A DNA stretch of 64,000 nucleotides from Osedax fenrisi (taxonomy: Eukaryota > Annelida > Polychaeta > Sabellida > Siboglinidae), in NCBI GenBank assembly GCA_964019155.1, contig OZ025242.1, forward strand, positions 1,829,694 through 1,893,693, written 5' to 3'. The notes under the pieces were generated by a model. That model was not told the DNA's origin, ran no database searches, and saw only the letters and a program-made list of their open reading frames with translations. A program made the position numbers and the translations under genes. Shown here piece after piece: positions 32,554-44,400 of this stretch (positions within the stretch are counted from its first letter, which is position 1; each line of letters begins with the position of its first letter).

Positions 32554-34656
32554 TCATTCTATAATAACTTCTTGAAACGTAACGTGCTTTGCGACCTTGA
32601 CCTTTAGCCTTCCACTCGTCGGAGACGATTTACCGGAATCGACTGCGTTTTGATCGTCGGTTAATTCAGTGTCGTCGCTATCCGCATTCAAAGATGACAC
32701 TATCGCGCTGTCCACTTCAGAATCGCCAATCTCCGAATCTTTAGCATCTCCTACGATAGCTCGTAGCAGCGTACTAGTCTTGGTGATTTCCAGTTTCTCG
32801 GTGACCTTTGAACCGTCGTTCCCGCCGCCGCCGCCATTGTTGTTATTGTTCGTAGCCGTAGAACTAAACTCCGTAGTGGATTCGGTATCCGTGGCGACGG
32901 TGCCGTCCGTAGAAGCGTAAGTGCTCTCCACCGACGCATCTCGGAATGCGGAGCTCTCTTCGTCGTCTTCTTCGTAGTCGTTGTCTTTACCGGCGTGTTT
33001 GCGTTCCGCGCTAGAGCTAGTATCCGCAGTGATCTCTTCCTTCGCTTCGGTGGTGGCGGCGGTGGATTCGTCGCCGTTCCGTTGATGAGTCGTCGATATC
33101 TCTTCGCGGCTGTCGATCGTAACCGTTTCGTCGTCCGTAGTCGGTGTGAAAGAGTCTTTGGTCACGGTGGTGGTGGTCGCGGTGGAATCGATTAGCGTGG
33201 TTGTAGCCGAGTCTTTCGTCGTCGGAGAAGCCGTCTCTCGAGTAGCGTCTGTTTCCACGCTACTGGTTACGTTACTGGTTACGCTACTGGTTACGTTACT
33301 GGTTACGCTACTGGTTACGTTGCCCGGCTTTCCGTCGTCGTCGTCCTCGTTCACCTGCTCCCAAACCTTGTCGGCGAAACTGTCCCACGATTTCGAAGAG
33401 TACGAAGGTTCTTTAATTTTTGGCGCCGTGGTCAGACCGATGGTGTCGGGCCGTTCGCCAATGGTGATGATACGCCTTCGATCGGACGCGGACTTACTGG
33501 ACTTGGGTCGTACGGGGGTCAACAGCGACGGGCTCTGACATTGGGTCGGTCGCGGTACTCGCTTGAACGACGCCGGTACATTTCGCTGCGTCGGAGACGA
33601 GGGAGTTTTGCACTCGGACGATGTTATTACCTCGATAGCCCGTTCGGCGTCACCCTCCACCTCCTCCGACGGTGGTTCGGTATCCTCGCGCGATACGCTA
33701 CTGGAGGCGTCGGAGCCGGGAGCGTTGTCCGGCACTACGACGTACTTACGGCTCGACTTACGGCGGTTCTCTTTCTCGGCGGTCAGTTTACTCTTCATCC
33801 AGTCGGCGTACGTTATACCACTCGGAATGGTATCGCTCCCTGCGGCGTTGGTGGTTGTGGCATCGGTGTGACTAGCGACGGCTTCGAGGTTCTTACGAGC
33901 CGAAGTCAGGCGACGACTCATCGCCCCGCCCGTGACAACTTTGCGGGCACGACACCTCTTCTTCGCCGAGCCCTTACTTCGCTGAGCCGGTTGTATCGGG
34001 TCGGGTAGTATCGCCGTCGCCGCCTCCTCCACCTCTCGGCTATAGTCTTTGTTATAGTCTTTATCGCCACCGTCGTGTTCCTTCGCGACGTCGTACGCCT
34101 CTTCCGCCACGAGTTGCCGCTTGAGCGCTCGTTTCTCGTCCTTCTTCCGCTTGAGCCAATCGCGGGTCGCCTGCGCCGACTTCAGCTGGCGGCCTTCCTG
34201 TTCGAGCGAGGCCTCGCGCCGTTCTCGGTAGCGTTGTCGGGTGGCGCGACGGTCGAGCCGGCGTTCCTTCGCTGCCAGGTGGTTCTTCGCCGACAGCCAC
34301 TGCAGGAGTTTCGCGTTCGACGTGCTCTTCAGTTGGTGGTCGGATTTCTGGACGACGGCGGCGGGTGGGGGCGACGGCGGGGGCGCGATATCGGAGCTTT
34401 CGGGCGGTTTCGGACGCGAGTAGGTGATACGACGGACGTTGTTGTTGCCTCGACATCGACGCTGCTGCTGCTGCGGTTGTTGTTTGTCGGCCGGCTGAGA
34501 CGGTTGCCGTGGCGATAGAGATGCGTCGATTAGGCCCATCGTCGACTGGTTGTCGCCCGAGCTCAGAGTCGGCCAATTGTAGTCGACGAAAGCGCTCCTA
34601 GGGCGGCGATAGCGTACCGACGTCATCTCGACGTTCTGCTTGGTCGCGTCGATCAT
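32554..34656 (-). CDS. 700-aa WLxxK-motif coiled-coil protein (CCDC181/CCDC34/MAP9-like)
   Basis: A long intronless frame on the minus strand. I start it at the ATG at 34656 (MIDATKQNVEM), because an acceptor-like CCTTGCAG lies 17 bases upstream and coding-type GC content begins there; an alternative ATG is at 34626. Residues about 50-130 are Gln/Pro-rich. Then come three spaced W(L/M)xxK units (LLQWLSAKNH, ATRDWLKRKKDEK, TYADWMKSKL) in Arg/Lys/Glu-rich helical sequence, a pattern known from the microtubule/cilium-associated CCDC181, CCDC34 and MAP9 proteins. The C-terminal half is Ser/Thr/acidic and disordered, with a tandem SSVTSN repeat (genomic 33260-33330) and an N/G run. The final residues KHVTFQEVIIE hold an RVxF-like PP1-docking motif. 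The family call rests on motif spacing only. The 3' end is 312 bp from the convergent PPP1R15-like gene. Confidence 0.7.
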   Translation of the reverse strand: MIDATKQNVEMTSVRYRRPRSAFVDYNWPTLSSGDNQSTMGLIDASLSPRQPSQPADKQQPQQQQRRCRGNNNVRRITYSRPKPPESSDIAPPPSPPPAAVVQKSDHQLKSTSNAKLLQWLSAKNHLAAKERRLDRRATRQRYRERREASLEQEGRQLKSAQATRDWLKRKKDEKRALKRQLVAEEAYDVAKEHDGGDKDYNKDYSREVEEAATAILPDPIQPAQRSKGSAKKRCRARKVVTGGAMSRRLTSARKNLEAVASHTDATTTNAAGSDTIPSGITYADWMKSKLTAEKENRRKSSRKYVVVPDNAPGSDASSSVSREDTEPPSEEVEGDAERAIEVITSSECKTPSSPTQRNVPASFKRVPRPTQCQSPSLLTPVRPKSSKSASDRRRIITIGERPDTIGLTTAPKIKEPSYSSKSWDSFADKVWEQVNEDDDDGKPGNVTSSVTSNVTSSVTSNVTSSVETDATRETASPTTKDSATTTLIDSTATTTTVTKDSFTPTTDDETVTIDSREEISTTHQRNGDESTAATTEAKEEITADTSSSAERKHAGKDNDYEEDDEESSAFRDASVESTYASTDGTVATDTESTTEFSSTATNNNNNGGGGGNDGSKVTEKLEITKTSTLLRAIVGDAKDSEIGDSEVDSAIVSSLNADSDDTELTDDQNAVDSGKSSPTSGRLKVKVAKHVTFQEVIIE

Positions 34657-34820
34657 TATCAACGATTCAACTGCAAGGCGACGATGATATTTTAACGTTA
34701 TTAACGTTGTATTTATGTTAATGTTTAATCGCGTGAAAGCGAGTTCGGGTTTAATAATATTTATTATTATTATTTTCATTAGATTTAGAGTTGAATTATC
34801 TACTAATACTAAGTTTACAC

Positions 34821-35236
34821 CAACGATTTTGAGAAGCAAAGATATAACACTCCCTATCTACGCAACGTGATTAATATTCATACATCCCGCTGCTAGCAGC
34901 AGTATCGAAATCGATTTGCCGCGATTTATATACTACGATGTTTTCATTGCTCTATTAAATTACATATGATATAAATTAGCTATTACTCGCCACATAGATA
35001 TGTATAGCATTTAAAACCAACATATCACCTATTGTTTTGTTATATTAGTAATGAACACTTAGTTTTCATAATAAAAATAATAATTTAAAGCATATTCTTT
35101 TTCATTTTAAAATGCATAGTTTGATATGAATCTTTATTATAAACACATAGTTCCGAAAATTGACCCTATATAGGTGGCGCTGTTGGTTTTTGTATACAAA
35201 ACAGATTTACACGATTTCGCGTGAGTGTTATATCAT
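34821..35236 (+). mobile_element. 450-bp MITE, copy B, at the 5' side of the WLxxK gene
   Basis: Same family and orientation as 24442-24895, with left end GATTTTGAGAAGCAAAGATA and right end GCGTGAGTGTTATATCATAA, whose TIR is cut short. It begins 165 bases upstream of the start codon of the minus-strand gene, so it lies in its 5' UTR, first intron or promoter. Confidence 0.8.
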
Positions 35237-35239
35237 AAA

Positions 35240-36240
35240 TAAAATTAGTAGAAATATAAATTAAATTAAATATTTAATTTTAATAATGAAAATTATATCA
35301 ATGAAAAATTCAATTTTGTTATATTAATTTTATAAATGATTTATATAATAAGGTTTTGACTAAAGTAAATATTAATTTAAGATTATTCTAAATTTGTAAC
35401 AAAATAAAATAAAAAATATATTATTTTAAAAGAAGATAGGATTGTATTCTTCAATACAAGATATATATGTACAGTCATAAATATGATGAGTTTTTAATTT
35501 CTACTTAATCTGTATTATTACGTTATATATTTAATATATATCTTTACACTATCTACTAAATATATGCCATTACATAATATACAATTAACTCTATTAAAAA
35601 AGCCTTATCTAATATGTAATGTAGATTAATAATATATATTATTCTATAATAAACAGATTAATTAATTTATACTTGTAATCTATTATTCTATTTAATTAAT
35701 ATACGACTACAAATCTCCTATTGTGATATAAACGAGACATATATAATGTATTTGCTTGCATCCCTCGCATAATTTGTGAATCTCCCTTGAACCCAAGTTG
35801 TCATTAGCTTAATGTAAACTATTCTTTCAATGATCTCATAATCAAATTATAAATATTATTATTAATTTCAATACAATATAATCAAATTACTAATGTAGAT
35901 TATCAATATAATTCTGGGCCGGTTGTTTATAGACGAAAAGCAAGTATCCTAGCGTAATACTTAACTATCCCCGTAATGTTAAATATTATACAAATATCTT
36001 ACGTTAATAATTTGATTATATTTTATTGAAATTAATAATAATGCTTCCCTATCTATAACCTGCGTAATCTGTTTATGCCAGGCATCTATCTAGATAAGCT
36101 TCACGTGTACTAGTGAAATCTATATTCATCGTATAATACCCATTATAATGTACATTAAATATATAAAATCTATGACTAAATCTATACCAATAGATTGTGT
36201 GAATGTATAAATAATGGTATATTTACTGATAAGAGAAACA
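35240..36240. other. AT-rich intergenic stretch
   Basis: No supported gene or RNA seen. Confidence 0.55.
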
Positions 36241-36244
36241 CTAA

Positions 36245-36496
36245 TCTAGAACGGGAGACGATCAAAAAGGATGAATTGAGGGTTAAAGGTTACATTTGAA
36301 ATACGAGTTAATAGTATATATATATATATATTTTGTATAGATATTTGTTGGTTATTTGGTTTAATTGGTTTAGATTTGTCCTGTTTGGTTTTTTTTAGCT
36401 GCATTACATCCCAAAGTAAGCCTATACAAATTTATTTCGCATTTAAAATTTAACCTTTAAACCTCAACTCGTCCTTTTTGATCGTAACCCTCTAGA
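36245..36496. mobile_element. MITE with TCTAGA-bounded inverted repeats
   Basis: Ends TCTAGAACGGGAGACGATC and GATCGTAACCCTCTAGA. Inverted similarity continues through AAAAAGGATGAATTGAGG and GTTAAAGGTTA. Inside, TTTTAGCTGCATTACATCCC is the complement of sequence inside the element at 25394-25767. Confidence 0.7.
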
Positions 36497-36499
36497 ACT

Positions 36500-37699
36500 A
36501 CTGAAATTGATTGGAATACGATAACACTCTAATGAAACTTATTTTAGGTAGGGGTAGTTCTTTCCTTCTATAATTAGTATTCCTTTTATAAATAGAACAA
36601 AATGATATTAATATGGACTAATCTCAAAATAATATTTATTCACTAATTTTCTTTTCAATCATATAGATTTAAAAATCACTGATAATTAATTGAACAGAAG
36701 CACATATAATACTGTTTATCAAAGTTAACGCAGTCCCCATCATTCTTTTAATACACTTCAACTATACTTAACTGTGATATAATTACATTATGTAGTTCGA
36801 AGTAAGATGTTTTAGTTGTACTATTGTATCTGTAATCTCTTCTTTAGAATGTATTAATCATGGTATAGTGGTACATATCAGGTTATATATAGTGTTCATT
36901 GTTTAGAATTAGTTGTACATCTAATCACAATGAATACAAAACTTATAAAAATACTCTATGTATGTATATAGATATAGTAATGAATATAATCAAAATATGG
37001 CATTACGCTGATTAATTATATTCTGATTATTTGTTTAAATTATTTAGTTATTTAAATTTGTTTAAAAGACTATAATTAAATTAAGATAAATTGTTAGAAT
37101 TATTATAATAAATTCTTAGTTTAAACTTTAAAAAAAAACTAATAAAACTTAAAAACTTTTAAACTTAAACTAATTAAAATTTTAATATTATATATATACA
37201 TTAATTAATTAATGGATTTCAACAAAACATTTAATTATATATATACCCTATCGGATATATACATTATATACACATGTATTTAAACTATTGTTATAAATGA
37301 ATTTAAAAAAAATAAATTTTAATTTTAGAAAATTAATAAAAAACAAATCCATCAACTAAAAAAATTGTAATGCAACTATTTATAAAACAATATTATTAAT
37401 TATTAAATTATTAATTTATTATCTTCTTTAAAAAAAATGTATTATTTTCTATTAGAATATTATTTAAAATAACTAAAATGTCATCATATAATTAAATTAC
37501 ACTCTAAATTTTACATAATAATTTTTAGTTTAATTAATTAATTGAATTAATTAATTATAATTAATATCAATTTCATATTATTGATTAAAAATAAATATAA
37601 AAAATATAATTTCAATTTTAAATAATATATTTTTAATTATTAAGATATAATTAATAATCTCAAAATATAATACTCTAATATTAGTAATAAAATATAATA

Positions 37700-37736
<37 letters not shown>

Positions 37737-38190
37737 ATTTTAAAATTTATATATTTATATATTATATATATATATTTTTATTTATTATAATATTTAAAAC
37801 CATAGAGCTAGAGAGAAACCTTGAAGCTAGAAACCTTTCTCTCTAACTCTGTGTTTAAAACTAACAATAATATAATCTGTAAAATATTACCAGTTTAAAA
37901 AGGATTGTATGCGAAGTAGCAACACAAAAATAGAAAACTAAAAATTTTGGATTTTTTGCTTATACAAAGTATCCATGTGTCTCAGATATTACAATTCAAT
38001 GAACTAAAGTGGGAAATAATAATGCACTTGTTAGTTTGAATTAGTATACTAATACCAAGGACAAATACCATGTCCTTGCTAATACTATAGTATTATATAA
38101 TATACTAAAAATTAGCATTATATTATATATGACCTAGTTATATATTTTGCACACTGCACAGAGCTATTATTACACAGCTATACGTGTGTA
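36500..38190. other. AT-rich intergenic stretch with short hairpins
   Basis: No supported gene. TTAATTAATTAATTGAATTAA palindromic words near 37530, (TA)n at about 37700-37730 and an imperfect hairpin AGAGCTAGAGAGAAACC/CCTTTCTCTCTAACTCT at 37804-37854. Confidence 0.55.
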
Positions 38191-38214
38191 ATTAGAGGAC
38201 AAAGAAACAATATA

Positions 38215-38335
38215 TATATATATAAACATATACATACACTAACGAACACACACACACATATATATATACACACATACATATACATACACACACATAAATA
38301 AACACACAGACACACATAAATACACACACACACAC

Positions 38336-38376
<41 letters not shown>

Positions 38377-38554
38377 AATATACACACGCATACACACACA
38401 TAATACATACATACATACATACATATAAATACACACATACTCACACACACATATACATACGTATATGTGTGTGTGGATGTGCGTGTGTGTATGTATATGT
38501 ATGTATATATGTATAATTATTAATGTGTGTGTAATTATGTATGTGTATGTATAT

Positions 38555-38595
<41 letters not shown>
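38215..38595. repeat. CA/TA/CATA compound microsatellite, inverted halves
   Basis: ACACACATA-type repeats at 38230-38460 are followed by TGTGTGTATG-type repeats to 38560 and (TA)n. The two halves are approximately complementary, so the tract can form a long hairpin. All frames in it are artefacts. Confidence 0.85.
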
Positions 38596-38598
<3 letters not shown>

Positions 38599-39050
38599 TC
38601 AACTCCCGATAAGTCGGACTCGCAAGGGACCGGGAAAAGTGTCCGACTTAGCGAGATGTCCGACTTATCCGAGATTCAGAATATCATACAAATAAGACAT
38701 GAAATGCGCAGCGCGAGTTAAATGGTTACTGAAATGTGGAATTGTACAACAATCAACAACATAAAATGTTTTATTCATTAATATTACTTACTAAAATTAT
38801 AATATACATTATTTAAAGTAAACATTTCTGACAATTTATAAAAAGTCCGACTTATCCAGTATAAAAATCATAAAAATGACTATAATATGTGTCCGACTTA
38901 TAGAAAAGTCCGACTTATCCAACCAACTTATCCGACTTATCCGATTAATTTAACATGGAACTAGATACAAATCCAACCAAACCAACTATATGTGTCCGAC
39001 TTATCGAGAATTCCGACTTATCCGTAGTCCGACTTACAGAGAGTTGACTG
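38596..39050. mobile_element. pogo/Tigger-type MITE with TA target duplication
   Basis: Ends CAGTCAACTCCCGATAAG and ACTTACAGAGAGTTGACTG, each flanked by TA. Subterminal regions repeat GTGTCCGACTTA or its shortened forms about nine times in both orientations, typical of pogo/Tigger elements. At about 455 bp there is no room for a transposase. Confidence 0.85.
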
Positions 39051-39097
39051 TATATATATATATATATATATATTTACATATATATTTACATTATATA

Positions 39098-39182
39098 GGC
39101 TTCGAAGGGGTATTAGAGCCATATATGGTTATAAGTGAAAACTTCATCTAAGTTCCTGGATGGGATGAAAGGACTCCACCAA
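39098..39182 (+). mobile_element. SINE 3' fragment
   Basis: GGCTTCGAAGGGGTATTAGAG to GGACTCCACCA, then AAATAAAAATAAC. Same 3' body as 14961. It sits 47 bases beyond the pogo-type MITE. Confidence 0.75.
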
Positions 39183-39199
39183 ATAAAAATAACAATAAC

Positions 39200-39300
39200 A
39201 ATATCAATATCAATATATATACACAGTGACATGTGTATATATGTGTGTGTATTTATATGTATGTATATGTATATATGTGTGTGTGTGTGTATATATATAC
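39200..39300. repeat. TATG/TGTG microsatellite
   Basis: Compound TATATGTGTGTG repeats; no coding value. Confidence 0.8.
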
Positions 39301-39499
39301 ATATTGTTTCTTTGTCCCAGAATTACACATGTATAGCTGTGAATGTATACATGTTATAGCTCTAAATGCTTATAATGCTAATTATGAGTATATTATATAA
39401 TACTACCAAGGAGTGATACTACTCGCTGATACTACTAATTCACAATAACATGTGTTCGTATTTCATATTTCCTACTTTAGTTCTCACGTTCACTGTAAT

Positions 39500-39930
39500 T
39501 TCTGAGGCGCGCGCGCCTCAATAAAATATAAATAAATGAACGTCATTAAACCAAACATATAACGCAATTATTAAATATAGTCGCGTCCGATAGCGAGTGA
39601 ATTCCTCATTCGCTATTCGCCGAGCGAACCACTAGTAAAGTACGCGGTTATCACGAGTAAACGGCGGGACATGACCTTGAGAATTCTCGGAGCAGGAGTC
39701 GATTTCGCGTTTCCTCCTCGTAGCGTTAGTAGTAGTAGTAGTCTGCGCGCCGACGGTATCCGTGTAGACGGGTGGCGCCACCGCTGCTGCTGCTGCAACG
39801 TGAGTGGTCGTTCTATAGTTGCCGACTACTGGGGAACAGTGCACCGATTATAGAATAGTAGTTTTCGCCGAGAGCGCGTGCGACTAGCTTCGGTAACGGT
39901 GGCGTTTCGGTTCGCATCGCATCGTCGGAT
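39500..39930. promoter_or_regulatory. CpG-rich island, exon and/or promoter
   Basis: GGCGCGCGCGCC-like and many CpG words in an otherwise about 25% GC region. It includes the minus-strand terminal exon candidate at 39726-39792. On the plus strand an ATG in GGGACATGACC (39671) opens 43 codons up to a consensus donor AAC/GTGAGT at 39799, so a first exon on the plus strand cannot be excluded. An inverted pair CGATAGCGAGTGAATTC / CATTCGCTATTCG is at 39587-39619. Confidence 0.4.
39726..39792 (-). CDS. candidate last exon with CAG-repeat (NAGNAG-type) acceptor
   Basis: The acceptor AACGTTGCAG runs into CAGCAGCAGCAG, offering several AGs three bases apart. In phase 2 it ends after ADYYYY; in phase 1 it reads AAAVAPPVYTDTVGAQ, ATRRKREIDSC, HVPPFTRDN and stops at 39632. 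Confidence 0.3.
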
Positions 39931-40770
39931 TCTAAATTTGGCGTATTTAAATGGTATTCGTATAGATTTTAATCAAACGTTAGTAGAATAGAACATGTAA
40001 ACAAAGTAGAATAAGCGACGAGACACGATTAACTACCGTTATGTAATAGGATTGAAATTGAAATTAATTCTGTGTATATATATATATTGAATGTATCATG
40101 CATAGATCGCGAAGGATAGAGTAAGATAAGATAGAGTCAAACAAGAATTACTCTAACAACTAACATATAATAGTATATGGATTCAAATTACATAGAATGG
40201 ATAGTGGGTTAGATAACGTGATTAAGATATTAATAGATTTGACCTTTGACTTTCATTTCGATGTACTCGTTAATTATGTTTTTATCAGATTCCGCGTGCG
40301 AAAGTTATTAAATAAAATGAGTTAATATATTAAAATATGAATACAAGTTTTCTTAAATAGGTTTTAAAAGTTAGACATTTCTCCCATTGCCATATATGGT
40401 CACAAAAATAATTGTTATAGTATTATATACTTTAACTACTTTTCGTGATTATTTTATTACTACCAATAAAATTAGTAAAATAGTCAACATAAATATTTAT
40501 ATAGCTACGATTAACTTTCATTTCATTTTACAAAAAATCAAGGTGAATTTGATGTGAGATAGGAGTTATTTATACATATATGTAAAAGGAGTTGCTTATA
40601 CAAAGTATCCATTAAAAGTGTACATAAGCATGTGTATACATAATGTATTTATAAGCTCATGTAGTGAAATAATTAATTATATTATTATATATATTTTTAT
40701 AGGAACTATTATATATTATTAGTGATTATTATTATTAATAATTATACAATATACTAATCTGAAATTAAAA

Positions 40771-40806
<36 letters not shown>

Positions 40807-41371
40807 TTATTATAATGAAATCAACTTAATAAATTATGTGAGTATCATAATATTTTTATAATGAAAAAATAAATGGTATTTCATTAGCATATATGCTAAA
40901 CTAAGCATACTTAGTTTGATTACCTATACTGACAAGTACACAAGTGAACTTTCATCGCAGATATATCGTTCACAATTACATAAATATATAGATGATAACT
41001 ATATCTATATATTGATATTTATAAAATAATATTAAACGTTTATAAGTATTAGATATAGATAGAATTTAGAATTTGAAAAAATAATATAAAATTATATAAT
41101 TCTAATATAGTGAAATACAGTATATACAGAAATAACAATTGAAATACAGTAACAATCTTACAAATTATAGAAACCTGTTTACTAAACATAAATTTAGAAC
41201 AACACCGTAACCATCTAAACGTAATAGAAGTTATGGAATTATACCACTGAATCGTAATGCAGTCTATTAGCATTACAGCACATATTTTAGTGCTGTGTGC
41301 CACCTACTTCAAGTTAAAGAATAATTGTTATATACTGAATATATTATATTATAAGTTGTATAAGAGTATAA

Positions 41372-41402
<31 letters not shown>

Positions 41403-44400
41403 ACTAAATTAAATGGAATGATAGATACTTGACTACTCGTATCAATCAAACATTCTATTTTATTCCCCCCTATATATCCTACTTTCCTAACACACTCACC
41501 AATCGACCGATGGTTATCTACAATTCCATTTGACCCACTTATCGATGTTTTCTCTTTTACATCTACTCTACAAGTACTACTTATATATATATATATATAG
41601 TGTAATATAGGGCTTATATAGGATATAGAGTGGGTACATAGTGTGGTTGAGAGGTTGGAATATGATGCGATAGTGAACCATGGCCTACATATCCGGCTTG
41701 CGTGAGTCGACACCTCCTCATGTCCGACTTGGTTTTAGTGATGAGGTCGTCGTATGCGATCTTGGGTTCCTGTCCGTCTGTCTTCAGCAGTCTGTGAAGC
41801 TCCTGTGTATTTGTGTGAACGTGTGTCTTAGTGGCATCATTTAATTATTCGCGAGAATTCAATTTTAAAGAAATTGTTCGGAAGTGAGATATACTAATTA
41901 TAAGGTTATGATAACGTCCGTAATAAAAAATTAAAAAATAATAATATACATATATAGTTTGGAAATACGTGTATTAAAGTGCAGTTCATAAAGATATTTA
42001 GTTCAGTTCAAGCAAGTTTCTGTATAGTTTGTTTTTAAATTTGATTGAGAGTTTTTCGTTAGTAAACATGTTTGCATAACTGTTATGCTGTTATGTTGTT
42101 ATGCTACATACTGTCATAACATGTTATGCATAACTGTGTTTAAATGTAAACCAGTTAGTTTCGACCGAGTGTGAATGTATGTATGTGTTAATAGGTACAG
42201 TTTTTGTAAATCGTAAACATGGGTATAATTAAGTAGACTAGAAAAGCATAATCACAAACGAGACATGCATATTATTATAATTAGATTATATATATATACT
42301 TTATTATTTGTTTACGATTTTATATTATTTGCGATCTAAAACATATACATGCTATACTTATTGTCGGCTCAAATGTAATACGAAATAGCTAACCTTTTTT
42401 TATATATATTTATACGTAAATAATGATAATAATAGTTATATATTGCACATAGTTGTATATGTTATGTAGTGTGGTTTGAGTGTGTGGGTATAAATGTGTT
42501 TGTATTATTATGTATAGGTCAGCGCGCGCGGTAATGAATAAGCTAAGGTATAATTGTGGCTATGAATCGTGTATAGACAATTACTATATCGAGTGTGGCG
42601 CGCGGAGTATTAACCAACTAATAGATGTGTATTATATAATGTAGATGGAGATAACAGCGGCTGATACAGCTCTACACCAATCAGCATCGAGAACAAAGCG
42701 ATCATCATATAAACTAGCGGAACCACCTGAATCGTAATTGTATAGACGCACCCCTACAAAGATCGGGGGAGCGTGAATCGAGGCTTTTAACTCTTGGTCG
42801 TCGTTCGAATGCGTCGACCGTATATATGTAATTGTTACAAAGAATATCTGAAAATTGTCTCGCCTAATTTACTAAATTAATTTAACGTAACGTAGAATAG
42901 AATAGGGCATTACATAACATTCGGCGATTGCGTACGGGATCGTCGTTATGAGAGTCTCGGAGGATCGAGTTATGAGTTTATCGCAGGTTGTATGATGATA
43001 TAATATCATCATGTGTACAGGTGTCTATCTAGGAGCTACTATCTTGAAAACGTCTAATACCTATAAGCGCATATTAATGTATCTGGTATAGATGTAGCGA
43101 ATAGATACACATCGATACGCAGCGATAACAGCTATACTACGTTCGATCAAGTACAGCGATCGAGTACATTCACAGTTACACCGTATCGACAACACACCCC
43201 CTCCTAAGAGGGGGCCCCCATTTCCTTCTCACTCGTATTTAACTAATTTCCGTACGAACATATAGTACCGCTTTGTTATTTAGCTGTTCACAAAACTTGA
43301 TTATAAGCCGGTGTTATTCGAATAGTGGGTATGGGTGGGGGGAAGGGGATTCAGCTAGTAGGTTCGATGAAGGGTAGGGAGTTGTAAGAACCTGGAACCT
43401 GTATGTAAATATATCACCGCTGTATCTTCGGACGAGTGCTAAACCACGAACTATGTAAACACGAGCTCGTAAATATAAGTTTACGAGATATTTACTTACA
43501 GTTAGTTCGACGGTAGGATAATTTTATGTATGTGACAACTATTAAAGTGGTTAGGATTTAGAGAAATCACGAGGAAGAAGGCGAACATTAGCGAGATATT
43601 ATGAATTCGAATACGCGAACGAATAATAAATTCTACCGGCCGCAGTAAATTATGAGCTAGGGGGAAGATAGCGCAGAATATCATTGTATTAATGTGGATC
43701 ATTTAGATCATAAATATTTATTGCGCGAAGCAGTCTAGAAGGTTGGCTCTGACTATTGTTTCGAATCATTTAATAACGAAATATTTATAATCCATTGTAA
43801 TTGGGATATAATTCAAGCGATATTACATGTTCGGCCGCGATATATATAATGAATACTAAAATACTGCAGTAATTGGGCCAACGTACAACGATATTATACA
43901 ATTTCAAAATAATGTGAATATAATATATATATCGATATCGTCGAAGCAGTCTAGCATAGCAACGCGCGCACGTATAGATATATAATCGATACTAAAAATA
44001 CTTATCGCTCGTTATAAATGTTTGATGGGTTTAATGTATCATTGATATTTGTGTTTATAACGCAGGCTGATGATTACATAATTAATTAATTAAGTAGTAA
44101 TTACTTTACTTCTACGTTTTATATGATTGTGTATGTGTATGTATATATGTATGTGTGTGTATTTTTATATGTATGTGTGTGTATGTGTATGTGTATGTGT
44201 ATATGTATATGTATGTGTATTTTTATATGTATATATATATATTTATGTATGTGTGTATGCATATATGTATGTATATTTTTATATGTATGTGTGTGTATGT
44301 GTATGTGTATGTGTATATGTATATGTATGTGTATTTTATATGTATATATATATTTATGTATGTGTGTATGCATATATGTATGTATATTTTTATGTATGTG

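Noticed and set aside
32669..34518. Plus-strand and alternative-frame ORFs of 60-171 aa across the minus-strand WLxxK gene
   Set aside because: They are shadows of a GC-rich coding exon. Their composition (Arg/Ser/Val/Phe runs) follows from the main frame.
43502..43702. 66-aa minus-strand hydrophobic ORF
   Set aside because: Not phase-compatible with the neighbouring exon chain, and its composition is consistent with an AT-rich chance frame.
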